From an uncultured Microbacterium sp. (GTDB lineage Bacteria > Actinomycetota > Actinomycetes > Actinomycetales > Microbacteriaceae), in contig CAJYHN010000010.1 of assembly GCA_913774665.1 (NCBI GenBank), forward strand, positions 124,001 through 188,000: 64,000 bases of DNA, given 5' to 3'. The position numbers and the translations under genes are program-made. This document shows positions 1 through 14,630 of the stretch, piece by piece. The notes under the pieces were generated by a model. The model worked only from the letters and a program-made list of their open reading frames with translations, did no database searches and was not told where the DNA came from. The first letter of the stretch is position 1; the number at the start of each line of letters is the position of its first letter.

Positions 1-1005
1 GCGTGCCGACACCCACGAGCCGAACCAGATGGTCAGTTCGCGCCCGAGGACGAACGCGACGATCGCGAGCGGGGCGAGGACGTTGTTCTTCAGCAGCTCG
101 ACCGACTCGCGCGGGGTGATCTCCCAGAACGGCGCGGCGAAGAGGGCTCCCAGCAGGTGCCCGGCCCACGCCACGACGCCGACGACGAGGCCCCAGACCA
201 CCCAGTGACCCCAGCGCCCGCGGTTGATCAGGGCGCCGAGGAACCAGAACCCGAAGTAGAACGCCACGGTGGGCACCCACAGGCCCCACGTGGTCAGCGC
301 CGAGAGAGCCGCTTGACCGAGGTCGGCGGTGGCGGTGCGGCCGGTCAGCAGGCCCAGGCCGAGGGTCGCGGCGAGGTAGAGCACCGCGAAGACCAGAGCG
401 GCGAGAAGACCGATCGCTCCGGCCGCGCCCCGGTTGTTGCGGGGGCGAGGGGCTTCGGGCGCCTGCACGAAGATCGGCTGCGCCCCGCCCACCGTGCGGG
501 TGGGCTCCTCGGCGGCGGGAGCGGCTGCGGCGGCCGCGGCGGCGCCGGCGGCGGGGTACGCCGTCGTGCTCGCGTCGTCGTAGCGCGAGGTCGCGGTCGT
601 GTCGTCGTGACGGACGTCGTCGCGGCGGACGTCGTCGCGAGCGGGCTCTGCGGAGGCGGCGTATGCGGCCCAGCGGGCGTCTTCGTCGTCGAGGTCGACC
701 GAGCCGGCGGATGCCGAGGAACCCTGCGGGGCGACCGGCGATGCGTCGTGCACCACGGGAGCCGCGTGCTCGCTGCGGGCCGTCGTCGAAGCGACGTCGG
801 CGCGCGCGTGCTCCTCGCGCTCGTCCCACGCGGCTTCGGCCGCCGCGGGGTCGACCGCGTCTCGGCGGGCGGCCTCGGCGTCGGCGAGACCCTCATGGGC
901 TCGGCCGACGACGTCCTGCGCTTCGTCCTTCGGCTCGACGACGGGGTCGCCGTACGAAGCCTTCGGTTCAGCGACGGGGTCGCTGCCCGACGTGTTGTCG
1001 CTCAT
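1..1005 (-). CDS. Membrane protein with long disordered N-terminus (partial, C-terminus outside window)
   Basis: The reading frame is open from an ATG at 1005 to the window edge, so at least 335 residues are visible and the C-terminus is missing. A GAGGAG ribosome binding site lies just upstream of the ATG. The first ~175 residues are rich in Asp, Glu, Ala and Arg, contain DDVRRDD/DDVRHDD-like repeats, and look disordered. They are followed by about 160 residues with at least four hydrophobic segments, beginning around AGAIGLLAALVFAVLYLAAT, and basic residues between them. I do not recognise a catalytic motif. The layout, a cytoplasmic acidic tail plus a C-terminal membrane domain, suggests an integral membrane protein of unknown function. 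It is divergent from the lipoprotein gene at 1124. Confidence 0.75.
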   Translation of the reverse strand, partial: MSDNTSGSDPVAEPKASYGDPVVEPKDEAQDVVGRAHEGLADAEAARRDAVDPAAAEAAWDEREEHARADVASTTARSEHAAPVVHDASPVAPQGSSASAGSVDLDDEDARWAAYAASAEPARDDVRRDDVRHDDTTATSRYDDASTTAYPAAGAAAAAAAAPAAEEPTRTVGGAQPIFVQAPEAPRPRNNRGAAGAIGLLAALVFAVLYLAATLGLGLLTGRTATADLGQAALSALTTWGLWVPTVAFYFGFWFLGALINRGRWGHWVVWGLVVGVVAWAGHLLGALFAAPFWEITPRESVELLKNNVLAPLAIVAFVLGRELTIWFGSWVSAR

Positions 1006-1111
1006 GGGGTCTCCTCACGCGGTGCTTGCCGCGCAAGGCTAACCCGGGCGCCCCGCGGCGACGCGCAGGCGTGCCGGGGATGTCCTTCTCGACCGTGTCG
1101 GTGGGGCGGCT

Positions 1112-1117
1112 TAGGGT
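1112..1117 (+). promoter_or_regulatory. Leaderless-type -10 box of the lipoprotein gene
   Basis: TAGGGT lies six bases before the ATG at 1124. A -35-like TCGACC sits 17 bases upstream at 1089-1094. No Shine-Dalgarno sequence fits between the -10 box and the start, so transcription probably begins at the start codon. Confidence 0.45.
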
Positions 1118-1123
1118 GTTCCC

Positions 1124-1711
1124 ATGTCCGCTCGCCTGCTCCGTCCGGCCGTCGCGGCGGCTCTCGCCGGTGCCGCCCTCCTCGCGCTGAGCGCGTGCGC
1201 CCCCGCCGCGGACGACGCCGCGCCCTCCCCCTCGGCACCGGTCGTGTCGTCCAGCCCGACCCCCATCCCGACGATCACTCAGACGGCGCCGGCCGTCCGC
1301 ATCCCCGCCGACTGCCGCTCGATGCTCTCGGCCGACGTCCTGGCTCAGCTCGGCCAGACCCCTCTGAACGACCCCTCGCTCGGAGCCTCGGGCGTGCAGT
1401 CCGACGGCTCGCTGATCTGCATCTGGCGCGACCCGGCGGCGGACACGACCGGGCTCGTCACGCACATCTCGCGCATGGATCGCGGCCCCGCACTCGACAT
1501 GCTGAACGGCCTCGTCGATACCCAGGGCTTCAGCTGCTACACCCCTGACGCCGGGACGCGCTGCGAGAAGACATGGATCAACCCGACCTACCCCGTCAAC
1601 GACGGTCGGACGCTCTACTGGCGCGACGGTGTGTTGATCGACACGCAGTACTCGAACCTCGCCCCCACGGGATACACCGGCAGCATCATCGCCTCCGTCT
1701 TCGGCGGCTGA
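1124..1711 (+). CDS. Secreted lipoprotein with four conserved cysteines
   Basis: The 195-residue product starts with a lipoprotein signal: a basic N-terminus, a hydrophobic stretch, and lipobox LSAC with the lipidated Cys at 25. A Pro/Ser/Thr-rich linker follows to about residue 58. The mature domain has Cys64 (DCR), Cys99 (CIWR), Cys138 (GFSC) and Cys147 (RCE), probably two disulfides, and ends in a GY..SIIAS.FG pattern. The same cysteine pattern recurs in the convergent gene at 1733-2332, so the two are paralogues. It is anchored outside the membrane. Its function is unknown. Transcription looks leaderless. Confidence 0.8.
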   Translation: MSARLLRPAVAAALAGAALLALSACAPAADDAAPSPSAPVVSSSPTPIPTITQTAPAVRIPADCRSMLSADVLAQLGQTPLNDPSLGASGVQSDGSLICIWRDPAADTTGLVTHISRMDRGPALDMLNGLVDTQGFSCYTPDAGTRCEKTWINPTYPVNDGRTLYWRDGVLIDTQYSNLAPTGYTGSIIASVFGG

Positions 1712-1732
1712 ACCCGCGAGCGGGCCGTCTCG

Positions 1733-2332
1733 TCACTCGCCGAAGAAGGCGTGGGATGCCACGATCGCGGCGTATCCGTCGGGCATCCACCCGGAGAGCG
1801 ACGACGACACCCATCGGTCGGCGCGCAGATCGTGGACCTCGAGAAGCTCGCCCGAGGCGCGTTCGCAGTGCGTGGTGTCGGCCGCGACCGAGCACGCGAA
1901 ACCCTGTGCGGCGAGGGTGGTCGAGACAGCTGCAGCCCCCTCCGTCGTCACCGTCGAAACGGTCGTCTCGATCGAACGCCCGGCTTCGCCCCGCCAGTGG
2001 CAGGTGATGACGACCGTCGGAGAGGCGGCGGCGACCGCCTCGGGCGTCGACGCCGGCGCGGTGCGCCGTTGGGAGAGCAAGGCCTGCGGAGACCACACCA
2101 GGGACGACCACAGCGGCTGCGAGTACAGGTGGCGGCAGTCCGAAGCCGGCGCGGGAGGGGTCGACTCGGCCGCCGCATGACGACCCGTGGCGGCCCTCAG
2201 CGTGTCGCCCACGAAGCCGACGGCCATCGGCACGCCGGGGGTGGCGATGACCACGAGGGCGGCGACGGCGGCCGCGCACAGCAGACCCGCCGGCCAAGCC
2301 AGCCACAAGCTGCGTCCCCCGATGCGGGCCAT
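1733..2332 (-). CDS. Membrane-anchored exported protein, paralogue of the 1124 lipoprotein
   Basis: The 199-residue product starts at ATG 2332, preceded by GGAGG seven bases upstream. This is preferred over the longer frame to 2464, whose extra residues are low-complexity Arg/Pro. A single hydrophobic segment at about residues 10-30 acts as an uncleaved anchor instead of a lipobox. The outer domain carries Cys66 (DCR), Cys111 (CHWR), Cys147 (GFAC) and Cys156 (HCE), then a GY..IVASH.FG ending. These match the four cysteines and the ending of the neighbouring lipoprotein. The two stop codons face each other 21 bases apart. Function is unknown. Confidence 0.75.
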   Translation of the reverse strand: MARIGGRSLWLAWPAGLLCAAAVAALVVIATPGVPMAVGFVGDTLRAATGRHAAAESTPPAPASDCRHLYSQPLWSSLVWSPQALLSQRRTAPASTPEAVAAASPTVVITCHWRGEAGRSIETTVSTVTTEGAAAVSTTLAAQGFACSVAADTTHCERASGELLEVHDLRADRWVSSSLSGWMPDGYAAIVASHAFFGE

Positions 2333-2403
2333 GCGTTCCTCCACCACAACGGTAGGCGCACCGAGGTGCCTCCCCCGCGCCTCGACACGCCGCGAGCGCG
2401 ACG

Positions 2404-2431
2404 AAGGCCCCCGGCGTGAGCCGGGGGCCTT
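2404..2431 (-). terminator. Perfect 12-bp hairpin downstream of rpoC
   Basis: AAGGCCCCCGGC (2404-2415) and GCCGGGGGCCTT (2420-2431) form a perfect 12-bp stem with a 4-base loop. No T-run follows on the minus strand. It is the last of three hairpins between rpoC and the next minus-strand gene. Confidence 0.5.
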
Positions 2432-2438
2432 CGGGGAT

Positions 2439-2466
2439 CGGGATGCCGCGCCGGGGCGTGGCATCC
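2439..2466. repeat. GGGATGCC/GGCATCCC inverted repeat
   Basis: GGGATGCC and GGCATCCC are separated by 12 bases in the rpoC 3' region. They form an 8-bp stem and are two copies, in opposite orientation, of the heptamer that is over-represented across the window. Confidence 0.45.
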
Positions 2467-2478
2467 CTTCCGTCGACT

Positions 2479-2508
2479 CCGGGAGGACGGGCGGACCCGC
2501 CCTCCCGG
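2479..2508 (-). terminator. Proximal rpoBC terminator hairpin
   Basis: CCGGGAGG (2479-2486) pairs with CCTCCCGG (2501-2508). An inner CGGG/CCCG stem is separated by one mismatch and closes a CGGA loop. It begins seven bases after the rpoC stop, the expected place for operon termination, although no U-tract is present. Confidence 0.55.
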
Positions 2509-2515
2509 ACCTCGA

Positions 2516-6391
<3,876 letters not shown>

Positions 6392-6447
6392 TGGTTCTCC
6401 TGTGTCGGAATTCTCTGAAATCTGAGCTGGGTCGCTGAGCTGGAAGC

Positions 6448-9945
<3,498 letters not shown>

Positions 9946-10113
9946 GGGGATAACCTCCAGAAGCCCGGGCGAGGGGCTCGTGATTCCTTGTCGTCAGGTG
10001 GAGTGCGTTCCTGCCCCGATAACCTGCACGTCGCACACCGCGGTGAAGCGGGGACGGGCAGGCTCAGCCGACCACCATATGAGGGCAGGGGGAATCGAGG
10101 AGCGCAAAGTCCA

Positions 10114-10142
10114 AGCATACGCGGGAGGACTCGCCGTGTCCA
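10114..10142 (-). promoter_or_regulatory. Candidate rpoB promoter
   Basis: On the minus strand, TGGACA (10137-10142) and TATGCT (10114-10119) are separated by exactly 17 bases. This gives a predicted start near 10107 and a leader of about 160 bases before the TTG of rpoB. No other rpoB-directed pair of this quality was seen in the 272-base gap. Confidence 0.5.
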
Positions 10143-10151
10143 GTCCAATTC

Positions 10152-10180
10152 TTGACGCGTTCTCGGACCTGCGGTATAAC
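10152..10180 (+). promoter_or_regulatory. Candidate promoter antisense to pxpBC
   Basis: TTGACG (10152-10157) and TATAAC (10175-10180) have a 17-base spacer on the plus strand, and each box is one base from consensus. The -10 box sits in the palindrome GCGGTATAACCGC. It fires away from rpoB and into the antisense strand of the 5-oxoprolinase gene. No plus-strand gene follows. Confidence 0.4.
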
Positions 10181-10217
10181 CGCGTGCGCTCGCCCGGAAT
10201 TCCCCGCTACCGCCCCG

Positions 10218-11822
10218 TCAGGCCCGGCGGAACCGCACCCGGTCACCCGGCCGCACCTGCGCGAGAGCGTCGAGGGCGGCATCCGGGATCACCCCGATCA
10301 CGGGGTAGCCCCCGGTCACGGGACCGTCGGCGAGCAGGATCACCGGGCGCCCGTGCGGGGGAACCTGGAGCGCTCCCGGGCGCATCCCCTCGCTGGGGAG
10401 CTCGTCGTGACGGGTGCGCTCGAGGATCGGACCGTCGAGACGGATGCCGATGCGGTCGATGTCGGTCGACACGGTCCAGGACGCATCGGTCAGCGCCTCG
10501 ACGGAGGCGGGGGTGAACCAGTCCGCCCGCGGCCCCGGCCGGAGCCGCACCTCGAGCGCGGCCGGGGGAACCGACCACGGGAACCCGTCCACCGCGGGCA
10601 CTTCTCCGGTCGTCGTTCCCCCCTGCACGAGATCGCCGGCACGGAGGGGTGGAGGGCCGAGCCGCGCGAGCACGTCGGTGGAGCGCGAGCCGAGCACGGG
10701 CTCGGCGACGACTCCCCCGCGGACGGCGAGGATCAGCCGCAGGCCCGCGTGGGCGGGGTCGATCGTCAGCTCCGCGCCGGCCGCGAGCCGGACCGGCGCG
10801 TAGGCGGGGACGCCGCGCCCGTCGACACGCACGTCGGCGAGGGCACCGGTCACCGCGATCCAGCAGTCGCGTTCGGCTCGCGCCGAGAACCCGCCGAGCG
10901 TGATCTCGAGAGCCGCCGCGCTCTCGTCGTTTCCGAGGAGTCGGTTCGCGATGCGGAGGGCACCGCGATCCAGAGCTCCCGAACGGGCCACCCCCAGCGC
11001 TGCGCGACCGGGTCGGCCGAGGTCCTGCACCGTGACCAGCGGCCCGGTGGCGACGATGCGGAGTGCGGGGCCCGGCGCCGCGCCGGCGTTCGAGGACCGC
11101 GCGACACGGGACGAGGAACCCGCCGGGGACGGAGAGGCCGCGGCATCCGGTCGTCCGCTCGTCGACGTCGTGTCATCGGGCTCCCGCGGCCCGGCGACGC
11201 GCGCGCGCTCGCGGAGCGGGACGAACCGCACGCGGCTGCGGGGCGGCACGAGCACCGGGTCGGCGGCCGCCGGGTCGAAGAGGACCGCGTCCGTCGACCC
11301 GATGAGGCGCCACCCGCCCGGGGTGTCACGGGGGTAGGTCCCGCTGAACGCCCCCGCGAGACCCACCGCCCCCGCGGGAACACGAAGGCGGGGTCGGTCG
11401 AGCCGAGGGACGTCGAACGGCCAGTCCGCGCTGACGAGGTAGGCGAATCCCGGCGCGAAGCCGGTGAAGGCCACCGTCCACTCCGCGGCGCGGTGGCGCG
11501 CGATGAGTTCGTCGGCTCGGATGCCGAGCAGACCGGCGGTGTCGTCCAGGTCGGCGCCGTCGTACCGCGTCGCGATCTCGACGAGGGGGCCGGGTGCGGC
11601 GGCATCCGGGTCGGCGGTCGCAGCCGCCCGGACCCACGCGGCGATCGCGGTCGGCGACGTGCGAAGCGGGTCGAAGGCGACGAGCACGGTGCACGCGGCG
11701 GGTACGAGATCGTCGACCCCGTCGAGCGGATCCGCGGCAAGCGCGGCGTGCAACCGCACGACCGCGGACAGATCGGCGACCTCGACCAGCACGGCCCTCT
11801 CGCCCATCGCCCGCAGTGTCAC
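10218..11822 (-). CDS. pxpB/pxpC: 5-oxoprolinase PxpB-PxpC fusion protein
   Basis: The protein (534 residues) joins two subunits that are usually separate. The N-terminal ~200 residues are PxpB (KipI-like), with the FTGFAPGFAYL region and the proline- and arginine-rich RLRVPAGAVGLAG stretch. An Ala/Ser/Pro linker follows at about 225-260. The C-terminal ~270 residues are PxpC (KipA-like), with TVQDLGRPG and the terminal GGYPVIGVI. With PxpA it performs ATP-dependent opening of 5-oxoproline to glutamate. The GTG start at 11822 overlaps the pxpA stop in a GTGA junction, so the two are translationally coupled. The longer in-frame ATG at 11915 is rejected because it lies well inside pxpA. Confidence 0.9.
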   Translation of the reverse strand: MTLRAMGERAVLVEVADLSAVVRLHAALAADPLDGVDDLVPAACTVLVAFDPLRTSPTAIAAWVRAAATADPDAAAPGPLVEIATRYDGADLDDTAGLLGIRADELIARHRAAEWTVAFTGFAPGFAYLVSADWPFDVPRLDRPRLRVPAGAVGLAGAFSGTYPRDTPGGWRLIGSTDAVLFDPAAADPVLVPPRSRVRFVPLRERARVAGPREPDDTTSTSGRPDAAASPSPAGSSSRVARSSNAGAAPGPALRIVATGPLVTVQDLGRPGRAALGVARSGALDRGALRIANRLLGNDESAAALEITLGGFSARAERDCWIAVTGALADVRVDGRGVPAYAPVRLAAGAELTIDPAHAGLRLILAVRGGVVAEPVLGSRSTDVLARLGPPPLRAGDLVQGGTTTGEVPAVDGFPWSVPPAALEVRLRPGPRADWFTPASVEALTDASWTVSTDIDRIGIRLDGPILERTRHDELPSEGMRPGALQVPPHGRPVILLADGPVTGGYPVIGVIPDAALDALAQVRPGDRVRFRRA

Positions 11823-12571
11823 CACGGAGCGCGCACCTCGACACCCGCGTCGTCCAGGGCCGCGCGCACCGCCCGCGCCATCGCCACGGCGGCGGGAGAG
11901 TCGCCGTGCAGGCACAGCGAGGCGGCCTCGACGGCGAGTCGCGTCCCGTTGACGGCCTCGACCTCGCGGTCGCGCACGAGGAGCACCGCCCGCTCGGCCA
12001 CGACGGCCGGGTCGTCGACGAGGGCTCCGGGATCTCCCCGCGGCACGAGCGTCGCCGCGGCCGTGTAGCCGCGGTCGAGGAAGGCCTCGGGCACGAAGGG
12101 AAGACCCGCGGATGCCGCAGCCTGGGTGATCGCGCCGGGAAGGCCGAGGATCGGGAGCGCGCGTCCGAGCCGGGCGGAGTGGTCGGCCACCGCCGCGACG
12201 ACCGCGTCGGCCTGGCGTCGGTCGACGGTGACCGCGTGATAGAGCGCCCCGTGCGGTTTGACGTACCGCAGGTCGGCACCGGCCGCGGCGAGCGCGGCGA
12301 TCTGCCCGACCACACTCGCGCGGAGATCGGCGGAGTCGGGGGTGCGGGCGACGCGTCCGAAGTTCTCGCGGTCCTCGTACGACGGGTGTGCACCGACGGC
12401 GACCTCGAAACGCTCAGCCCTCTCGACGGAGGCGCGCATCGCGCCGGCATCCCCCGCGTGCCCGCCGCAGGCGATGCTGGCGCTGGAGATCACCGCGAAC
12501 ATGGCGTCGTCGTCGGCCGTCGGCACGCCGTCGACGGTCTCGCCCAGGTCGGCGTTGAGATCCACCCGCAT
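11819..12571 (-). CDS. pxpA: 5-oxoprolinase subunit PxpA (LamB/YcsF family)
   Basis: The 250-residue protein begins RVDLNADLGE, the signature N-terminus of LamB/YcsF proteins. It continues with SIACGGHAGD, the GAHPSYEDRENFGR block and YVKPHGALYH, all family landmarks of the hydrolase subunit of 5-oxoprolinase. The ATG at 12571 is chosen because the upstream residues are low-complexity and because TACCGT lies six bases before it, a leaderless arrangement. The gene runs directly into pxpBC through a GTGA overlap and is divergent from the spermidine-synthase-like gene, only 42 bases away. Confidence 0.92.
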   Translation of the reverse strand: MRVDLNADLGETVDGVPTADDDAMFAVISSASIACGGHAGDAGAMRASVERAERFEVAVGAHPSYEDRENFGRVARTPDSADLRASVVGQIAALAAAGADLRYVKPHGALYHAVTVDRRQADAVVAAVADHSARLGRALPILGLPGAITQAAASAGLPFVPEAFLDRGYTAAATLVPRGDPGALVDDPAVVAERAVLLVRDREVEAVNGTRLAVEAASLCLHGDSPAAVAMARAVRAALDDAGVEVRAPW

Positions 12572-12613
12572 GCGGCCACGGTACCGCCCGCCCCGAGGGC
12601 CTAGCGTGGGGTC
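12572..12613. promoter_or_regulatory. Back-to-back leaderless promoters of pxpA and the spermidine-synthase-like gene
   Basis: TACCGT (minus strand, 12578-12583) lies six bases from the pxpA ATG. TAGCGT (plus strand, 12602-12607) lies six bases from the ATG at 12614. Only 18 bases separate the two -10 boxes, so each -35 region must fall in the opposing promoter or gene. Confidence 0.45.
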
Positions 12614-13480
12614 ATGGCCCGCATGCGCATCGAACCCGACGACGCCCCGACCGCGCGGTTGTCCGATGGCGCCCTCGCCCGCGTGTCGCCCTCGGGGTTC
12701 GTGTCGGGATGGGAGCTCGTCGTCGACGGGACACCCCAGTCGCACGTCGACCTCGACGACCCCACGCACCTGCACTTCGAGTACGTGGCTCGCATGGGCG
12801 CCGTGATCGATCGACTCCGGATGCCGGGACAGCCCCTCACCGCTGTCCACCTCGGCGCGGGGGCTCTCACACTGCCGCGCTACGTGGAGGCGACCCGGCC
12901 GGGCTCACGCCAGCAGGTCATCGAGCTCGAGCCGGCGCTGTGGGACCTCGTGCGAGAGAACCTGCCCCTCCCCCGCGGCGCGTCGGTCCGCGTGCGCATC
13001 GGCGACGCGCGGGCCGGGCTGTCGAGACTGCCGGCGGGACTCTCGGGTGCCGTCGATCTCCTCGTCAGCGACGTGTACTCCGGCGCCCAGACACCCGCCC
13101 ACCTCACCACCGTGGAGTTCTACCGCGAGGCGGCGGCCCTGCTCGCCCGGGAGGGCGTGCTCCTGGTGAACGTGTCCGACGGACCCGGACTGGCCTTCGC
13201 CCGTCGCCAGGTCGCCACGATCCGCGAGGTCCTGCCCGAGGTCATCGTCCTCGCCGAGGTGCAGGTGCTCAAGGGACGCCGGTTCGGCAACCTCGTCGTC
13301 GCCGCCTCGGCGGCGCCCCTGCCGGTCGAGTGGCTCCCGCGCCTGATGGCGGCCGGCCCCCACCCCGCCAAGGTCGCTCAGGGCGCCGAGATCGAGGAGT
13401 TCGTGCGCGGGTCGCGACCGGCCACGGACGCCGATGCGACCGCGTCTCCGAAGCCCTCGGCATCCCTCTTCGAGAGATGA
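12614..13480 (+). CDS. Spermidine synthase-like methyltransferase-fold protein
   Basis: The product (288 residues) has the class I Rossmann fold of polyamine aminopropyltransferases. It shows the nucleotide-binding loop AVHLGAGALTLPRYV at about residue 76, an acidic strand end (VIELEPALW), the IGDARAGL segment and the DLLVSDVYSG active-site region. It is shorter than canonical SpeE, and the usual N-terminal beta-strand domain is reduced. Many actinobacteria carry such proteins without proven spermidine synthesis, so the substrate is uncertain. The last ~20 residues are Ser/Ala/Pro-rich. The start lies six bases from a TAGCGT -10 box with no Shine-Dalgarno sequence. Confidence 0.8.
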   Translation: MARMRIEPDDAPTARLSDGALARVSPSGFVSGWELVVDGTPQSHVDLDDPTHLHFEYVARMGAVIDRLRMPGQPLTAVHLGAGALTLPRYVEATRPGSRQQVIELEPALWDLVRENLPLPRGASVRVRIGDARAGLSRLPAGLSGAVDLLVSDVYSGAQTPAHLTTVEFYREAAALLAREGVLLVNVSDGPGLAFARRQVATIREVLPEVIVLAEVQVLKGRRFGNLVVAASAAPLPVEWLPRLMAAGPHPAKVAQGAEIEEFVRGSRPATDADATASPKPSASLFER

Positions 13481-13571
13481 TCCGGGCGTCTTCGCCGCCC
13501 GACCGCGTGGCGAGGCGCCCCTCGACGCCCGCGCGGCGCACACTGGAAGTCCTGCCGGAACGAGAGGAGCG

Positions 13572-14102
13572 ATGGTGAGCTACATCCACGGGTACGACCC
13601 CGACACTTTGCGCGAGGTCACCGACTCCCGTGAGTGCGCGGAACGTCTCGAGGAGATCGGTTCCCAGCGCAGCCTCCACGCCCTCCTCGAGCGGGTGTGG
13701 CTGCTCAAGGTGCTCGACCGGTTCGACGAAGCCCTCGCGATCTCGGAGCAGTCGGTCCGGGTCGCCCGCATGGCCGGCACCCGTCGCGATCTGCTGCGCG
13801 CGCGCATCCTCCACGCGACGATCATGCAGTGCCGGGGGGCGTACGCCGCCGCCGAGCAGGAACTCACCATGTGCGCCGAAGAGGCCGAGGGGCAGGGCTG
13901 GGCGAGCATCGCCGCCTTCGCGCTCCAGCACCGCGGCAAGGTGCACTACGACGAGGGCGACTTCGACGCCGCCCGCCGCGACTTCAAGCAGGCGCTGTTC
14001 CTGCGGCAGAACGCCGGCGCCACCGACGCGCAGCTCGAATCGACCCTCCTCGCGATCGACGCCGCCGAGCGCCGCCGCACGCGCGAGGTCGTCGCGAGCT
14101 GA
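13572..14102 (+). CDS. TPR-like hypothetical protein
   Basis: The 176-residue protein starts at ATG 13572, preceded by a GAGAGGAG-type site. Upstream in-frame residues overlap the previous gene and are ignored. It is alpha-helical throughout, with helix-turn-helix pairs resembling tetratricopeptide repeats: LLERVWLLKVLDRFDEALAI, then RILHATIMQCRGAYAAAEQEL, and ALQHRGKVHYDEGDFDAARR with the typical G-D-A-R spacing. It therefore looks like a cytoplasmic protein-interaction scaffold. It has no enzymatic motif and no signal peptide. It lies just upstream of the SprT-like gene. Confidence 0.75.
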   Translation: MVSYIHGYDPDTLREVTDSRECAERLEEIGSQRSLHALLERVWLLKVLDRFDEALAISEQSVRVARMAGTRRDLLRARILHATIMQCRGAYAAAEQELTMCAEEAEGQGWASIAAFALQHRGKVHYDEGDFDAARRDFKQALFLRQNAGATDAQLESTLLAIDAAERRRTREVVAS

Positions 14103-14132
14103 GTGTCGTCGGTCCCTTCTAGGCTTCCGCTC

Positions 14133-14621
14133 ATGTCCGACCTGCAGCGCGTCCGCATCTGGGCCGAGGCGTTGATCGCCCTCCACCTCGATCCGTCCTG
14201 GACCTTCGCCTTCGACAACGCCAAGCGGCGCGCGGGCCTGTGCGACTACGGCCGTCAGCGCATCAGCGTCTCGCGCTACCTCTCCGCGCGCTACGACGAC
14301 GACACGAACCACCAGACGCTGCTGCACGAGGTCGCGCACGCCGTCGCGGGCCCCGCCGCGGGGCACGGCCCGGTGTGGAAGCGGACGGCGCGAGAGCTCG
14401 GGTACGTGGGCGGGACGACCCACGCCGGCGAGACCGCCAACGAACTCGCCCCGTGGGTCGGCACGTGCCCGGCGGGCCATGTCGCCTATCGGCACCGGCG
14501 GGCGACGCGGCCCACCTCGTGCGCGAAGTGCGCCCCGTCGTTCGACCCGCGCTTCGCTCTGTCGTGGGTGCACCGCGACATCAGCCGCGCGACGCGGCTC
14601 GCGGCCTCGACACCCCGCTAG
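14133..14621 (+). CDS. SprT-like zinc metalloprotease-domain protein
   Basis: The 162-residue product carries the HEVAH zinc-protease motif at about residues 65-69 (LLHEVAHAV), followed by a third-ligand candidate in GHGPVWKR. A C-terminal zinc-ribbon-like part has CPAGH and CAKC. This is the arrangement of bacterial SprT/Spartan-like proteins. The physiological target is unknown. ATG 14133 is preferred because TAGGCT lies seven bases upstream. A GTG at 14103 directly after the previous stop is an alternative start that would add ten residues. Confidence 0.8.
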   Translation: MSDLQRVRIWAEALIALHLDPSWTFAFDNAKRRAGLCDYGRQRISVSRYLSARYDDDTNHQTLLHEVAHAVAGPAAGHGPVWKRTARELGYVGGTTHAGETANELAPWVGTCPAGHVAYRHRRATRPTSCAKCAPSFDPRFALSWVHRDISRATRLAASTPR

Positions 14622-14630
14622 GCCGGGGGC

